A stretch of 64,000 nt of DNA from Methanoculleus frigidifontis. GTDB taxonomy: Archaea; Halobacteriota; Methanomicrobia; Methanomicrobiales; Methanoculleaceae. The translations under genes and the position numbers were made by a program. The stretch spans positions 124,001 through 188,000 of the forward strand of contig NZ_VCYH01000006.1 of NCBI RefSeq assembly GCF_030464345.1, given 5' to 3'. This document shows, piece after piece, positions 33,935 to 42,181 of this stretch (its first letter is position 1; the number at the start of each line of letters is the position of its first letter). The notes beneath the pieces are model-generated. The model saw nothing but the letters and a program-made list of their open reading frames with translations. It had not been told where the DNA came from and ran no database searches.

Positions 33935-34707
33935 TCCTCCTTGGGCATGAAGCCGTATTTCGTACGCAGCGAGTGGATCCGCTGAACGTATTCGACATAT
34001 TCAGCATCGTCACGGTAGGCGGTGCCGACGAGCGAGTGGTAGATGGTGCTGTGCGCCTTGAGCCAGTTCTCGTCGAGGGGCTTGCCGACTTCGACGGCAC
34101 GGTCGAGGGGCTCACCGATCTGGTCCTTGACGTAGCGGACGACGCCGTCCTCGCCGAGGACACAGCGCTGGAGCATATCGAACATCATGCCGTCCTCTGC
34201 GAGACGGAGCGAGTGGCCGTGCACGGTCGCACCACGGATGCCGATGCGGGCAGGGTCGAACATCTCGGTCTCGATGAGTTCCTTGGAGTACTTCTCGAGG
34301 TCACGCTCGCGGCACTCGACGATCTGACGGCCGGAGAGCGTACCGGGGTCGATACCACGGAACCGGTAGCACTCGGTGTAGGTCCGCTGGTAGGGCTGGG
34401 ACGGGGCGTTGAACATCGAGTCCGCGAACTGGATGTAGCGGACGCGGTCGCCGGCCTTGGCGCCCTCGGTCGCGGCGACGATCTTGCGGATGGGGCAGTC
34501 GGGTTCCTGCTGCTCGGCGAGCGGCGGGTGGGCGGTCGGGTAGGCGGATCCCGGGGCGCGGTGGCCGAGGATCAGCACGACGTCCTCATCGGTGATGTCC
34601 CGCATCTTCTCAAGTTTGTACTCCGGGTTCATCTGCTTGCGCCGGTTCTCGGCGACCTGCGTGGTTCCCGGTCCATACTGGGGTTTGTATGCCATATTGC
34701 TTTTCAC
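33931..34707 (-). CDS. mcrG: Methyl-coenzyme M reductase subunit gamma
   Basis: Gamma subunit of MCR, 258 residues, beginning [20 protein letters not shown] (from residue 5). The motifs [20 protein letters not shown] and [20 protein letters not shown] are typical. It overlaps mcrA by four bases and follows mcrC by one base. The first codons offer two Met starts; ATG 34695 with its upstream GAGGTG is a plausible alternative that shortens the protein by four residues. Confidence 0.97.
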   Translation of the reverse strand: MKSNMAYKPQYGPGTTQVAENRRKQMNPEYKLEKMRDITDEDVVLILGHRAPGSAYPTAHPPLAEQQEPDCPIRKIVAATEGAKAGDRVRYIQFADSMFNAPSQPYQRTYTECYRFRGIDPGTLSGRQIVECRERDLEKYSKELIETEMFDPARIGIRGATVHGHSLRLAEDGMMFDMLQRCVLGEDGVVRYVKDQIGEPLDRAVEVGKPLDENWLKAHSTIYHSLVGTAYRDDAEYVEYVQRIHSLRTKYGFMPKEE

Positions 34708-34708
34708 C

Positions 34709-35332
34709 TCATGTTGAGTTTTTAATAACCTTCATAACGGCACGAATGACCTCTGCCAGTTTCTCACGCGAAGGGGTCTGTCCGCGCGTCACCCCGCTGA
34801 CGATCTCCATCACCATACCCTGGGTGGTGACCTTGTCGGGCGGCGGCATGACGTATGCGGTCCTGATGCCTTCTCGTGCCAGGTCCTCGTAGTCGATGGG
34901 TGCCTGTGAGACGACGATTGCCTTGATATTTGCATGTTCGAGGATGAAGCGAACCTTCTGCACCACGTGAGAGCGTACGTTCCCGTGATGGAGGATCGCT
35001 ACTTTATGCTGCTCGATCTGCGCGATCTCTTTCGGAGTAAGCCCGAAATACGCGCCGAGCACGTGGCCCGCAACCGGTGAGTCGGCGGGGACGCCGCTCC
35101 CTGCGTTCAGCACCAGGGTGGTGACCGAAAACTCTGCTCCCTCACGGCGGAGGCCGGAGGTGATATCGCAGACCGGTTTGGTTACGTGACGGCGGCCGGG
35201 AGACATGCCGATGACGATGACATCGGGGTTTCTGGACTCGGAGATGGTGCCCCGCTGGGCAAGCCCGCCTCCTTTTCCCATCCCCATGCTCTCGCGGCAG
35301 TCAACGACCTGGGTTACTCTTCCGATTGGCAT
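34709..35332 (-). CDS. mcrC: MCR operon protein C
   Basis: McrC, 207 residues, needed with other factors for ATP-dependent activation of MCR rather than being an enzyme subunit. MPIGRVTQVVDCRESMGMGK and GMSPGRRHVTKPVCDITSGL are family motifs. It overlaps mcrD by one base and is followed by mcrG, the regular mcrBDCGA order. Confidence 0.95.
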   Translation of the reverse strand: MPIGRVTQVVDCRESMGMGKGGGLAQRGTISESRNPDVIVIGMSPGRRHVTKPVCDITSGLRREGAEFSVTTLVLNAGSGVPADSPVAGHVLGAYFGLTPKEIAQIEQHKVAILHHGNVRSHVVQKVRFILEHANIKAIVVSQAPIDYEDLAREGIRTAYVMPPPDKVTTQGMVMEIVSGVTRGQTPSREKLAEVIRAVMKVIKNST

Positions 35333-35811
35333 TATCTTCCCTGAACAACGGTGAATCTGTCTTTCCGCTTCGGATCGACGAGCCCGAGCACCATAGTGTC
35401 GGCGTCGGGACCGTATTTGGCGTAGTCAGACATTGTCGGCTGCGTCTTCATGTAGCGCCCCTGCTGGAACGTATAGGAAAATCCCAGGTCTCCGAAGACC
35501 TCGTCGCATGCCTCTTTCATGGCGGAAGCGGGACTTTCATCCTCAAGTTCCAGGAGGATGGTGCCGACCTGTACTCTGAGCTGCAGTTCCTGATCGCCGA
35601 TATGGATGACCTTCCTGTCCGGATGGGGATTGGGTTTCCCCCGGGCAGGGCCGTAGGGGACGGTGGCGGGAATGGACGGTCCGTTGATGGACATCCGTCG
35701 GATCCCGCCGATCTCGACGATCCGGTTCAGGAGGCGCTCCGCTGTATCGGGTTTGAGGAACCGCGCGGAAATGATTCGATACTGAGGGTATGTGGCGTCA
35801 GTCATTCTCAA
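35332..35811 (-). CDS. mcrD: MCR operon protein D
   Basis: McrD, 159 residues, a protein that associates with MCR and is thought to help in its assembly or cofactor loading. The segments YRIISARFLKPDTAERLLNR and IRRMSINGPSIPATVPYGPA mark the family. It lies 12 bases after mcrB and overlaps mcrC by one base. Confidence 0.95.
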   Translation of the reverse strand: MRMTDATYPQYRIISARFLKPDTAERLLNRIVEIGGIRRMSINGPSIPATVPYGPARGKPNPHPDRKVIHIGDQELQLRVQVGTILLELEDESPASAMKEACDEVFGDLGFSYTFQQGRYMKTQPTMSDYAKYGPDADTMVLGLVDPKRKDRFTVVQGR

Positions 35812-35823
35812 TCTCTATGATAT

Positions 35824-37128
35824 TTACACACCGTTGGCGATCTGCTGGATCGGTGCGTTGAACACGTCGACCTGGCCGAAGGTGTCGCCGTAGACCTTGG
35901 ATGTGCTCTCGGGCGAGAACATCTGGGTTCCTGCGTCGAGCGCAGCTGCAGCGACCACACACGGGATGGCGACACCGGCGGCGTGCCGGGTCACGACGTG
36001 GTTTCCGTTGAAGACACCGGGACCGCCGCCACCGTAGATCGAGTGGCTGAAGAACGAGAACCCGACGGCAGTACCCATCACACGGCCGTAGTCACAGCCG
36101 GGCAGGCCGGTCTCGTGCTCAAGCAGGTCGTTGAAGTACAGCAGCGTCGAGGAGACTGCCTGGGCGAACCGTCCGGCACCACAGTTGACCATGGTTGCTG
36201 CCATGGTTCCGGCTGCAGCGTAGGCGTTCCAGAGCATGGGGTCCTTGGTGTCGTAGAACTGGAAGTAGCCGCCCTTCTTGCCGGGGACGATGACCTTGTC
36301 CTCGATGGCCTTCTCGACGACGCTCTGGACGACGGTACCGATGGTTCCGGTCTGGCCGTTCTCCTTGACGAGGTCGTAGACCATGTTGTTGGCGTTTAAG
36401 CCCTGGTAGGCGTAGGTCAACAGCTGGGCGCGCTCGAACGGGCCGATTGCGTTGCCCATCTCGAACATTCCCGCCTGCTCGAGCGTGGACGAAAGTGCCG
36501 CACCCTGCATTGCGTTCCGCTTGGTCATCATGACCACGTGGTTGACCGGAATGTTCCGGAGAGCATACCCGAGACCCTCGTTGTTCTGGGGGTTGGACAG
36601 AACGGACGTGACGTTTGCGCCGACCATGTCCATGGTGTGCGGGTAGCTGCCCCAGACTGCCGCCTTGACCGTCGATGCGTTGAACATGTCGATGCCGAAC
36701 TGCTCGACGATGGCGTAGGTGGTCGCGGATGCAACCGAGGTCACGGCAGCGTCGTAGGTGGATGCAGCGTCGAGACGAACCTTGGGGACTTCGACGAGGA
36801 GCAGTTTGCCGCCGCCGAACTCACGGATGTTGGTGTCGTCGCCGTCTTCAACCTGCACCATCTCCTTGATCTTGGCAACGATTGCGTCCTTGTTGCCGGC
36901 GATGTCAAGGTCGAGCTCACGGCCGAGGATGTTGCCCTTGGCGATCTTGCCGGTCTTGAGTCCGGCCTCGATGCCGCCGAGGTTGACCGCAATCGTCCTC
37001 TTCGTGAGGTCGATGAGCTTCCTGGTTGCCGGGTTGACCAGCGGGCTGATCTTTTCGAGTGATACACCACTCTTCAGCAGCTTGCCTGCATCGTCGTACA
37101 GGTCAATTGTTTCTGAGTATTTTGCCAT
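35824..37128 (-). CDS. mcrB: Methyl-coenzyme M reductase subunit beta
   Basis: Beta subunit of MCR, 434 residues and first gene of the operon. It starts AKYSETIDLYDDAGKLLKSG after Met and contains NIPVNHVVMMTKRNAMQGAA and FSFFSHSIYGGGGPGVFNGN, the latter close to the substrate channel. A strong GGAGG precedes the ATG on the minus strand (about 37133-37137), following a leader of 100-150 bases. Confidence 0.98.
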   Translation of the reverse strand: MAKYSETIDLYDDAGKLLKSGVSLEKISPLVNPATRKLIDLTKRTIAVNLGGIEAGLKTGKIAKGNILGRELDLDIAGNKDAIVAKIKEMVQVEDGDDTNIREFGGGKLLLVEVPKVRLDAASTYDAAVTSVASATTYAIVEQFGIDMFNASTVKAAVWGSYPHTMDMVGANVTSVLSNPQNNEGLGYALRNIPVNHVVMMTKRNAMQGAALSSTLEQAGMFEMGNAIGPFERAQLLTYAYQGLNANNMVYDLVKENGQTGTIGTVVQSVVEKAIEDKVIVPGKKGGYFQFYDTKDPMLWNAYAAAGTMAATMVNCGAGRFAQAVSSTLLYFNDLLEHETGLPGCDYGRVMGTAVGFSFFSHSIYGGGGPGVFNGNHVVTRHAAGVAIPCVVAAAALDAGTQMFSPESTSKVYGDTFGQVDVFNAPIQQIANGV

Positions 37129-37470
37129 ATTTTTCCTCCATTTACCCTCTTTTAATACATACGGTCTGTAACTGAATACTGAACGCTAAAAGTCATTCTG
37201 ATGATGGATGGAAGTCACTACTGCACGTCCTCATGGGGACAAAAGGTAATAACTCTCTCCGCGCATATAAGCATTGCTATTTATATGTGCCGGGGAATAT
37301 ATAAAATTCTGAAAATAATAAATCGTCCCGTTTTTCGGCGTAAACGCCCAATATATTATTTTTTTTATACTTTCTCTGGAGTGTGATGAACGGTATGAAA
37401 AAGTAGCACTATTTTATATTTCTGGTGCATGTGCATTATAAACCCCGGCGGGTGGAAAAAAAATGAGTGA
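37129..37470 (-). promoter_or_regulatory. AT-rich promoter region of the mcr operon
   Basis: The 342 bases before mcrB are much richer in A and T than the genes. On the minus strand TATA-like elements occur at 37296-37307 (ATTTTATATATT), 37278-37288 (ACATATAAATA) and 37264-37272 (GCTTATATG), predicting starts near 37275, 37255 or 37241 and a leader of 110-150 bases. A further GGGTTTATAATG lies near 37435-37446. I cannot decide among them; several starts are possible. A 61-codon reading frame on the plus strand (37201-37386) looks fortuitous. Confidence 0.5.
37456..37463 (-). terminator. Oligo-T terminator after fwdC
   Basis: T8 on the minus strand, seven bases past the fwdC stop, closing the ten-gene fwd-hdr cluster. 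Confidence 0.6.
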
Positions 37471-38271
37471 TTAATATTTCTGGTAGAGCTTGCCGTAAAT
37501 GACCTCGCCCTTTCGTTTGCGGTGCCGCTCGCCGATATCACCCTCGTAGAGGGCGAACCTGGCCGAGATGCCGTCGACCTCGAGGTCGACGTCCTTGCGG
37601 TAGATGAACCCGGGCATCATGACCTCGATATCACCGAAGACGATGATCTCGCCCTCGACCATCTGGCCGCCGACCCTGCTCTTTGCATTGCCCTTGACGA
37701 CGATCTTGCCGCCCTCGGCATGGGTGGCCACGTGGACGTCGACGTCGCCGCCGATGACGATCTCGCCGCCGTTCATGAAGGTGCCGATATCGCTGCCGGC
37801 GTTGCCCTTGACGGTGATCTTTCCGCCCTGCATGCCACGCCAGTCGCCGCGGTAGGCGGCGCCGAGGTAGTTGCCTGCGTCGCCGTCGATGACGATCTCG
37901 CCGCCCTTCATACCGGTGCCGGCAAAGGCATCGACATTGCCCTTGACGGTGATCTTTCCGCCCTGCATCCAGGCGCCGACATACATGTCGGGGTTTCCGT
38001 TGACGACGATCTCGCCGCCGGTCATCTTCATGCCGATGTACTTAACCTTCGAGACGTCGCCGTTGACGATGATCCTGGTCTCGGTCGCGGTGGCACCGCC
38101 CTTGCCGGAGATCTCGAAGTGGTCGCCGAGCGTCGTCTGCGTGTTGCCCTCGTATGCGTGCAGAGCAGCGATATTTTCGGCGCTCTTGCCTGCAAAGGCA
38201 TCGGGGCTGATGTTGTCAGCCTCGAGGTAGAGTGAGGGCTGGTTTTTTATGGTGAGTGTAACAGTCTCCAT
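37471..38271 (-). CDS. fwdC: Formylmethanofuran dehydrogenase subunit C
   Basis: FwdC/FmdC, 266 residues. The middle is a right-handed beta helix made of repeats such as MTGGEIVVNGNPDMYVGAWM and MQGGKITVKGNAGSDIGTFM with regularly spaced glycines, as in the glutamate-synthase-like GXGXG domain. It scaffolds the FwdAB catalytic pair. It is the last gene of the cluster, 12 bases after fwdA. Confidence 0.96.
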   Translation of the reverse strand: METVTLTIKNQPSLYLEADNISPDAFAGKSAENIAALHAYEGNTQTTLGDHFEISGKGGATATETRIIVNGDVSKVKYIGMKMTGGEIVVNGNPDMYVGAWMQGGKITVKGNVDAFAGTGMKGGEIVIDGDAGNYLGAAYRGDWRGMQGGKITVKGNAGSDIGTFMNGGEIVIGGDVDVHVATHAEGGKIVVKGNAKSRVGGQMVEGEIIVFGDIEVMMPGFIYRKDVDLEVDGISARFALYEGDIGERHRKRKGEVIYGKLYQKY

Positions 38272-38283
38272 TGTCTTTGCACC

Positions 38284-39993
38284 TCACTGTGTTGCATCTA
38301 CCTCGATGACGTACGGGTTCGGCACGTAGTGGTGGCCTGCAACCTCGTAGTTGTTCTGCGTGACGGTGTAGTAGCGGAGGAACTTCTCTTTCACATCGCG
38401 CATGACCTGGGGGTTTTCGTTGACTCTGGCGTTCACCCAGAGGGTGCGCTTGTTGCCGTTGCTGACGATCTCGCCCTCGTTGATGATCTGCATGCCCGTC
38501 TTGAAGAGATGGCGTGCATTGCCGAAGGCCTTCTCGATATCGTCGGGCGCGTGCTCCTGCTCGGGGTTGAAGTCGTAGACTGCGACGTCCGCCTCGAGCC
38601 CGGGCTTCAGGCTGCCGTACATGTGTCCGAGACCGAGCGCCTTGGCGGTTCCTGCACGGGTCATCTGGGCGATCTCGTAGAGCGAGAGTTCGCGGTCGAT
38701 GCCCATGAGGTGCGTGGCGTCGATGACCTTCTCACTGTGCTTGAAGCCGTTCAGCATCTCCTCACGCGACTGCTGGCTCATCAGCCACTTTATGACACGC
38801 GGGTAGCGGATGAACGGTCCGGCGTTCGGATGATCGGTCGTGATGAAGACGCGCATCGGGTCCTTTGCGAGGAGTCCGAGCTCGAGACCGATAGCCCACT
38901 GGATGGCGCAGACCTTGATCGTGGGGCTGTAGACGTACGGAACGACACCGGATCCGGTCTCGAGCTCCACATCGGTGTTCGCCCACTTGAGATGGTTGAG
39001 CTCGGTCAGGTGGTGCTCGAACGGCCCGTCCGCGGTCATCGTCGTCGTCTCGTCCAGGGTGACCTGGCCGATGTCGATGGTGATGTTGTCGTGGCTGTTC
39101 ACGTAGTCCATGATCTCGGGCGACTTGGACTCGAAGTTGCCCCAGTTGTCGCCGCCGTAGGAGTGGAACTGGACGTGCGTGTGGTGCATCACCTGGTCGC
39201 GGCCCCACCCGCCGCGGGGCTTGATCCCCTCGGAGAGCTTGAAGGTGTCCAGGGTGGTCGTGTAGTTGCCCGGATTTCCGAGGTTGTTTGCGTGAACGTG
39301 CATCGAGTGCGGCAGGCCGAGGTACTCATTCGCCTCGATCAGGCCCTTCACGATCTGTGCAGGGGTGATGTCGAAGAAGGGCACCGGGTCGTGAATGTTC
39401 TCGCAGTTCAGACCCCAGCCCCATGCCTCGGTGCCGCCGGGGTTGACGACCTTGACGGCGTATCCCTTGGTTGCCCGGAGCAGCCAGGCGATGTAGGATG
39501 CCGTGTTCTCGATCTCGTTGTTCTTCAGGTACTCGAGCACGAACCAGTTGTTCCCGAAGACCGGGAAGGCTGCCTGATCGATGATCGGGGTGTCCCGGAT
39601 CTCCTCGTGGGTGTGGCGTGCATAGAGCGGCGGCATGGCCGCTTCCATGACAGTCGTGTAGCCCATCCGAGCGTAGTCGTAGCCGGTCTTGAAGGTGGTC
39701 GGAACCGAGAATCCGCCCTGCATCCGCTCGACACCCCTGCGCGGGGTGCAGTTGAAGAGCTTGTCTTCGGGCCGGAAGTTTCTGCCGGTGTTGACCTTCG
39801 GGCCGGCCACGTGGGCGTGGATGTCGACGGCTCCGGCCATGACGGTCATGCCGGTAGCGTCGATCGTCTTCGGGTTTGCGAGCTGTGTCGTCTCGACGAA
39901 CTTGCCGTCTTTGATGGCGACGTCCGTCTTGTCCCCGTTGATGCCGAGAACCGGATCGAAGACGAAACCATTCTTGATGATATACTCTGCCAT
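38284..39993 (-). CDS. fwdA: Formylmethanofuran dehydrogenase subunit A
   Basis: Metal-dependent amidohydrolase subunit that condenses formate, made by FwdB and delivered by an internal tunnel, with methanofuran. The 569-residue protein has the metal-binding GAVDIHAHVAGPK near residue 55, further His in HSMHVHANNLGNPGN and VMHHTHVQFHSYGG, and the family C-terminus. It overlaps nothing and sits three bases after fwdB and 12 before fwdC. Confidence 0.97.
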   Translation of the reverse strand: MAEYIIKNGFVFDPVLGINGDKTDVAIKDGKFVETTQLANPKTIDATGMTVMAGAVDIHAHVAGPKVNTGRNFRPEDKLFNCTPRRGVERMQGGFSVPTTFKTGYDYARMGYTTVMEAAMPPLYARHTHEEIRDTPIIDQAAFPVFGNNWFVLEYLKNNEIENTASYIAWLLRATKGYAVKVVNPGGTEAWGWGLNCENIHDPVPFFDITPAQIVKGLIEANEYLGLPHSMHVHANNLGNPGNYTTTLDTFKLSEGIKPRGGWGRDQVMHHTHVQFHSYGGDNWGNFESKSPEIMDYVNSHDNITIDIGQVTLDETTTMTADGPFEHHLTELNHLKWANTDVELETGSGVVPYVYSPTIKVCAIQWAIGLELGLLAKDPMRVFITTDHPNAGPFIRYPRVIKWLMSQQSREEMLNGFKHSEKVIDATHLMGIDRELSLYEIAQMTRAGTAKALGLGHMYGSLKPGLEADVAVYDFNPEQEHAPDDIEKAFGNARHLFKTGMQIINEGEIVSNGNKRTLWVNARVNENPQVMRDVKEKFLRYYTVTQNNYEVAGHHYVPNPYVIEVDATQ

Positions 39994-39996
39994 CGT

Positions 39997-41310
39997 TCAC
40001 TCCCCCTTGATCTCTTTGATCCGTACGAGAACCTTCTCGAGGAACTCCTCATCGGTCATCATGCCTTCGGGGGCCTCGACGACCTTGCGGGTCTCGATCG
40101 GAACGTTATCCATACGATACGCACAGCCGCCGATCTCGACGCCGACGAAGGCGACCGGGACGTGCAACTTGCAGACTGCCGTGGTGGGCGTCTGGTGCGG
40201 GTCGATGCAGACCGACGGCAGCTCCGAGATCTTCTTCACCGAGCTGAACGGGAAGTGTGCACCCGGGTCGCTGCCGAGGACGAAGACGGAGTCTACCTCG
40301 CCCCTGCGCAAGAGGTCGTTCGATGTCGTCTCGCCGGGGTTGTAGCGTGCAAACCCGCGGGAGAGATCGACCGCGAAGGGGAAGCCGAACTGCCAGCCCC
40401 AGACCGCGCCGGAGCCGGTCACGTTGTAGTGGCCGCGCATCGGCATGATGGCAGCTTTCGTGTACTCGTTTAAGTCACGGGTGACCGCGATTGCTTCATC
40501 GATGTTGTGGTTCTTCCCGAGTGACTGGGTGACACCCATACCGAAGAAGATGATCACAAAGCGGCCGCTCTTGAGAACTTCGGCGGCCTCGTAGATCTGC
40601 TCCTTCGGGATACCTGCCACGACATCGGGCAGCGGAAGGCCTTTGAAGGCGACACGGAGCGCGTCGAGGAGCTCGTAATCGCGCCCCTGCTCGATCTGCA
40701 GGTGGACATCGGCGACGTTCGCCGTGTCGGTCTTCCGCGGGTCGATGACGATTACCTTCCGACCCTTGTGGCCCTTCCCGGTGAAGAATCCGCGGGGGAA
40801 GATCGAGTAGCGGGACATGTGCCGCGGGTGGGCGTGGGCCGGGTTGCAGCCCCAGAAGACAACGCGGTCGGCACGGTTCTTGACCTCACCGAGCGTGCAG
40901 TGCGGGATACCGATATCCTGCACGGCGATCAGGCTGGTGCCGTGGCAGACGGTTGCGGTGTTGTCCATGACAGCACCGGTGATCTCGCCGATCTCGGAAC
41001 CGACGCCCTGTGCTTCGCAGTTCGTGGAACTCCACCCGTACATGAGTGGTTTTGTCGACGAAGCGAGCATCTGTGCGGTGTACTCGATTGCCTCGTCGTA
41101 GGTGACGTCCTTCCAGGAGCCGTCTTCCTGCTGCAGGCGCGGCCGGGTCAGCCGGTCCTCTGCCTGGGAGTGGAGGAACTTCTCGGCGCCGATGGCGCAG
41201 GCGTTGTAAACTTCGAGAAGCTGCTTGCCGTCGTCGCTGACGACAACCTCAAGGTCGTCGCAGAGCGTTCCGCAGAAGGGGCAGACGACATCGGTAACAG
41301 TCTTTGTCAT
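39997..41310 (-). CDS. fwdB: Formylmethanofuran dehydrogenase subunit B (Mo/W)
   Basis: Tungsten- or molybdenum-pterin subunit that reduces CO2 to formate, 437 residues. The N-terminal iron-sulfur motif is CPFCGTLCDDL with a later Cys in NACAIG; the metal ligand is probably the Cys in ATVCHGTSLIA, encoded by TGC, so this is the Cys and not the selenocysteine form. Metal choice cannot be read from sequence alone. It overlaps fwdD by four bases. Confidence 0.95.
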   Translation of the reverse strand: MTKTVTDVVCPFCGTLCDDLEVVVSDDGKQLLEVYNACAIGAEKFLHSQAEDRLTRPRLQQEDGSWKDVTYDEAIEYTAQMLASSTKPLMYGWSSTNCEAQGVGSEIGEITGAVMDNTATVCHGTSLIAVQDIGIPHCTLGEVKNRADRVVFWGCNPAHAHPRHMSRYSIFPRGFFTGKGHKGRKVIVIDPRKTDTANVADVHLQIEQGRDYELLDALRVAFKGLPLPDVVAGIPKEQIYEAAEVLKSGRFVIIFFGMGVTQSLGKNHNIDEAIAVTRDLNEYTKAAIMPMRGHYNVTGSGAVWGWQFGFPFAVDLSRGFARYNPGETTSNDLLRRGEVDSVFVLGSDPGAHFPFSSVKKISELPSVCIDPHQTPTTAVCKLHVPVAFVGVEIGGCAYRMDNVPIETRKVVEAPEGMMTDEEFLEKVLVRIKEIKGE

Positions 41311-41717
41311 ACTACTTCACCCCTGCATGCTTTCCGCACGAGATCGAGCGAGTCCAGAACCTGTCCGTTCTTTGCAATCTCGACCTCGACGGGCGTGCCC
41401 TTGAAGGTCGGCATACCGGTTGAATAGGTGTTCGGGTTGATCACCATGTTGGCCCACGGGCCCATGGGGATATAGGCAACCCCCGGGTGCGGCCCCTGGG
41501 TTGCCTCGACTGCCTTGACGATAACACTGCCGTACTCGCTGGTGACGCGGACGTTGGTGTTCCGGTACGTACCCAGCCGCTTGAATTCGGCAGGGTCAAG
41601 TTCGATGATACCGCAGGCAGCGGTATAGGCGGGTTTTTCTTTCCCGCCTTCCATCGAGACGCCCTGCTGAATCGAACGACCCGTGATCAGATTTACTTTG
41701 ATTGCCAATTTTTTCAT
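41307..41717 (-). CDS. fwdD: Formylmethanofuran dehydrogenase subunit D
   Basis: FwdD, 136 residues, equivalent to the C-terminal pterin-binding domain of molybdopterin oxidoreductases, here a separate subunit. VNLITGRSIQQGVSMEGGKE and VAYIPMGPWANMVINPNTYS are typical. It overlaps fwdB by four bases and follows mvhD by 38 bases. Confidence 0.94.
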   Translation of the reverse strand: MKKLAIKVNLITGRSIQQGVSMEGGKEKPAYTAACGIIELDPAEFKRLGTYRNTNVRVTSEYGSVIVKAVEATQGPHPGVAYIPMGPWANMVINPNTYSTGMPTFKGTPVEVEIAKNGQVLDSLDLVRKACRGEVV

Positions 41718-41755
41718 CCCCTGTTTAATATATTGGTGAGATTATATTGATATAT

Positions 41756-42181
41756 TTACTTGGCAAACTCTTTGATCGGGCTCGGGCCGAGGTCTTTAAC
41801 CGTCTTGATGACGTCCGTCATGACCGTTCCCCACTTTGCACCCTCGGATGCGGAGACGAAGGTCATGCGGAGACGCTTGTCGTCAATACCGAGGTTCTTG
41901 AGCACGCTCTTTAAGAGGAACATCCTCTTGGCGCACTTGTAGTTGCCCTCGAGATAGTGGCAGTCACCGAAGTGACACCCGGAGACGAGAACCCCGTCTG
42001 CTCCATCCTGGAATGCCTTCAGGATGAAGAGGGGGTCAACACGTCCGGTGCACATGACACGGATGGCGCGGACATCGGGCGGGTACTGAATACGGGCGCC
42101 GCCGGCAAGGTCTGCCCCTGCGTACGAACACCAGTTGCAGATGATTGCGATGATCTTCGGTTTCCAGTTCTCTTCTGCCAT
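41756..42181 (-). CDS. mvhD: MvhD-type iron-sulfur protein of the heterodisulfide reductase complex
   Basis: Delta subunit (MvhD/FlpD), 141 residues with a [2Fe-2S]-binding Cys pattern (CNWCSYAGADLAGG; GCHFGDCHYLEGNYKC). It passes electrons from a hydrogenase or formate dehydrogenase into HdrA. It abuts hdrA directly. No mvhAG or fdhAB is in the window, so the electron donor must be encoded elsewhere; in Methanomicrobiales a formate dehydrogenase or F420-reducing hydrogenase has been proposed. Confidence 0.93.
   Translation of the reverse strand: MAEENWKPKIIAIICNWCSYAGADLAGGARIQYPPDVRAIRVMCTGRVDPLFILKAFQDGADGVLVSGCHFGDCHYLEGNYKCAKRMFLLKSVLKNLGIDDKRLRMTFVSASEGAKWGTVMTDVIKTVKDLGPSPIKEFAK

Noticed and set aside
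37201-37386. Plus-strand frame of 61 codons in the mcr promoter region
   Set aside because: AT-rich chance frame over several minus-strand TATA elements.
38329-40473. Plus-strand open frame of 714 codons
   Set aside because: Antisense to fwdA and fwdB; no recognisable domain.
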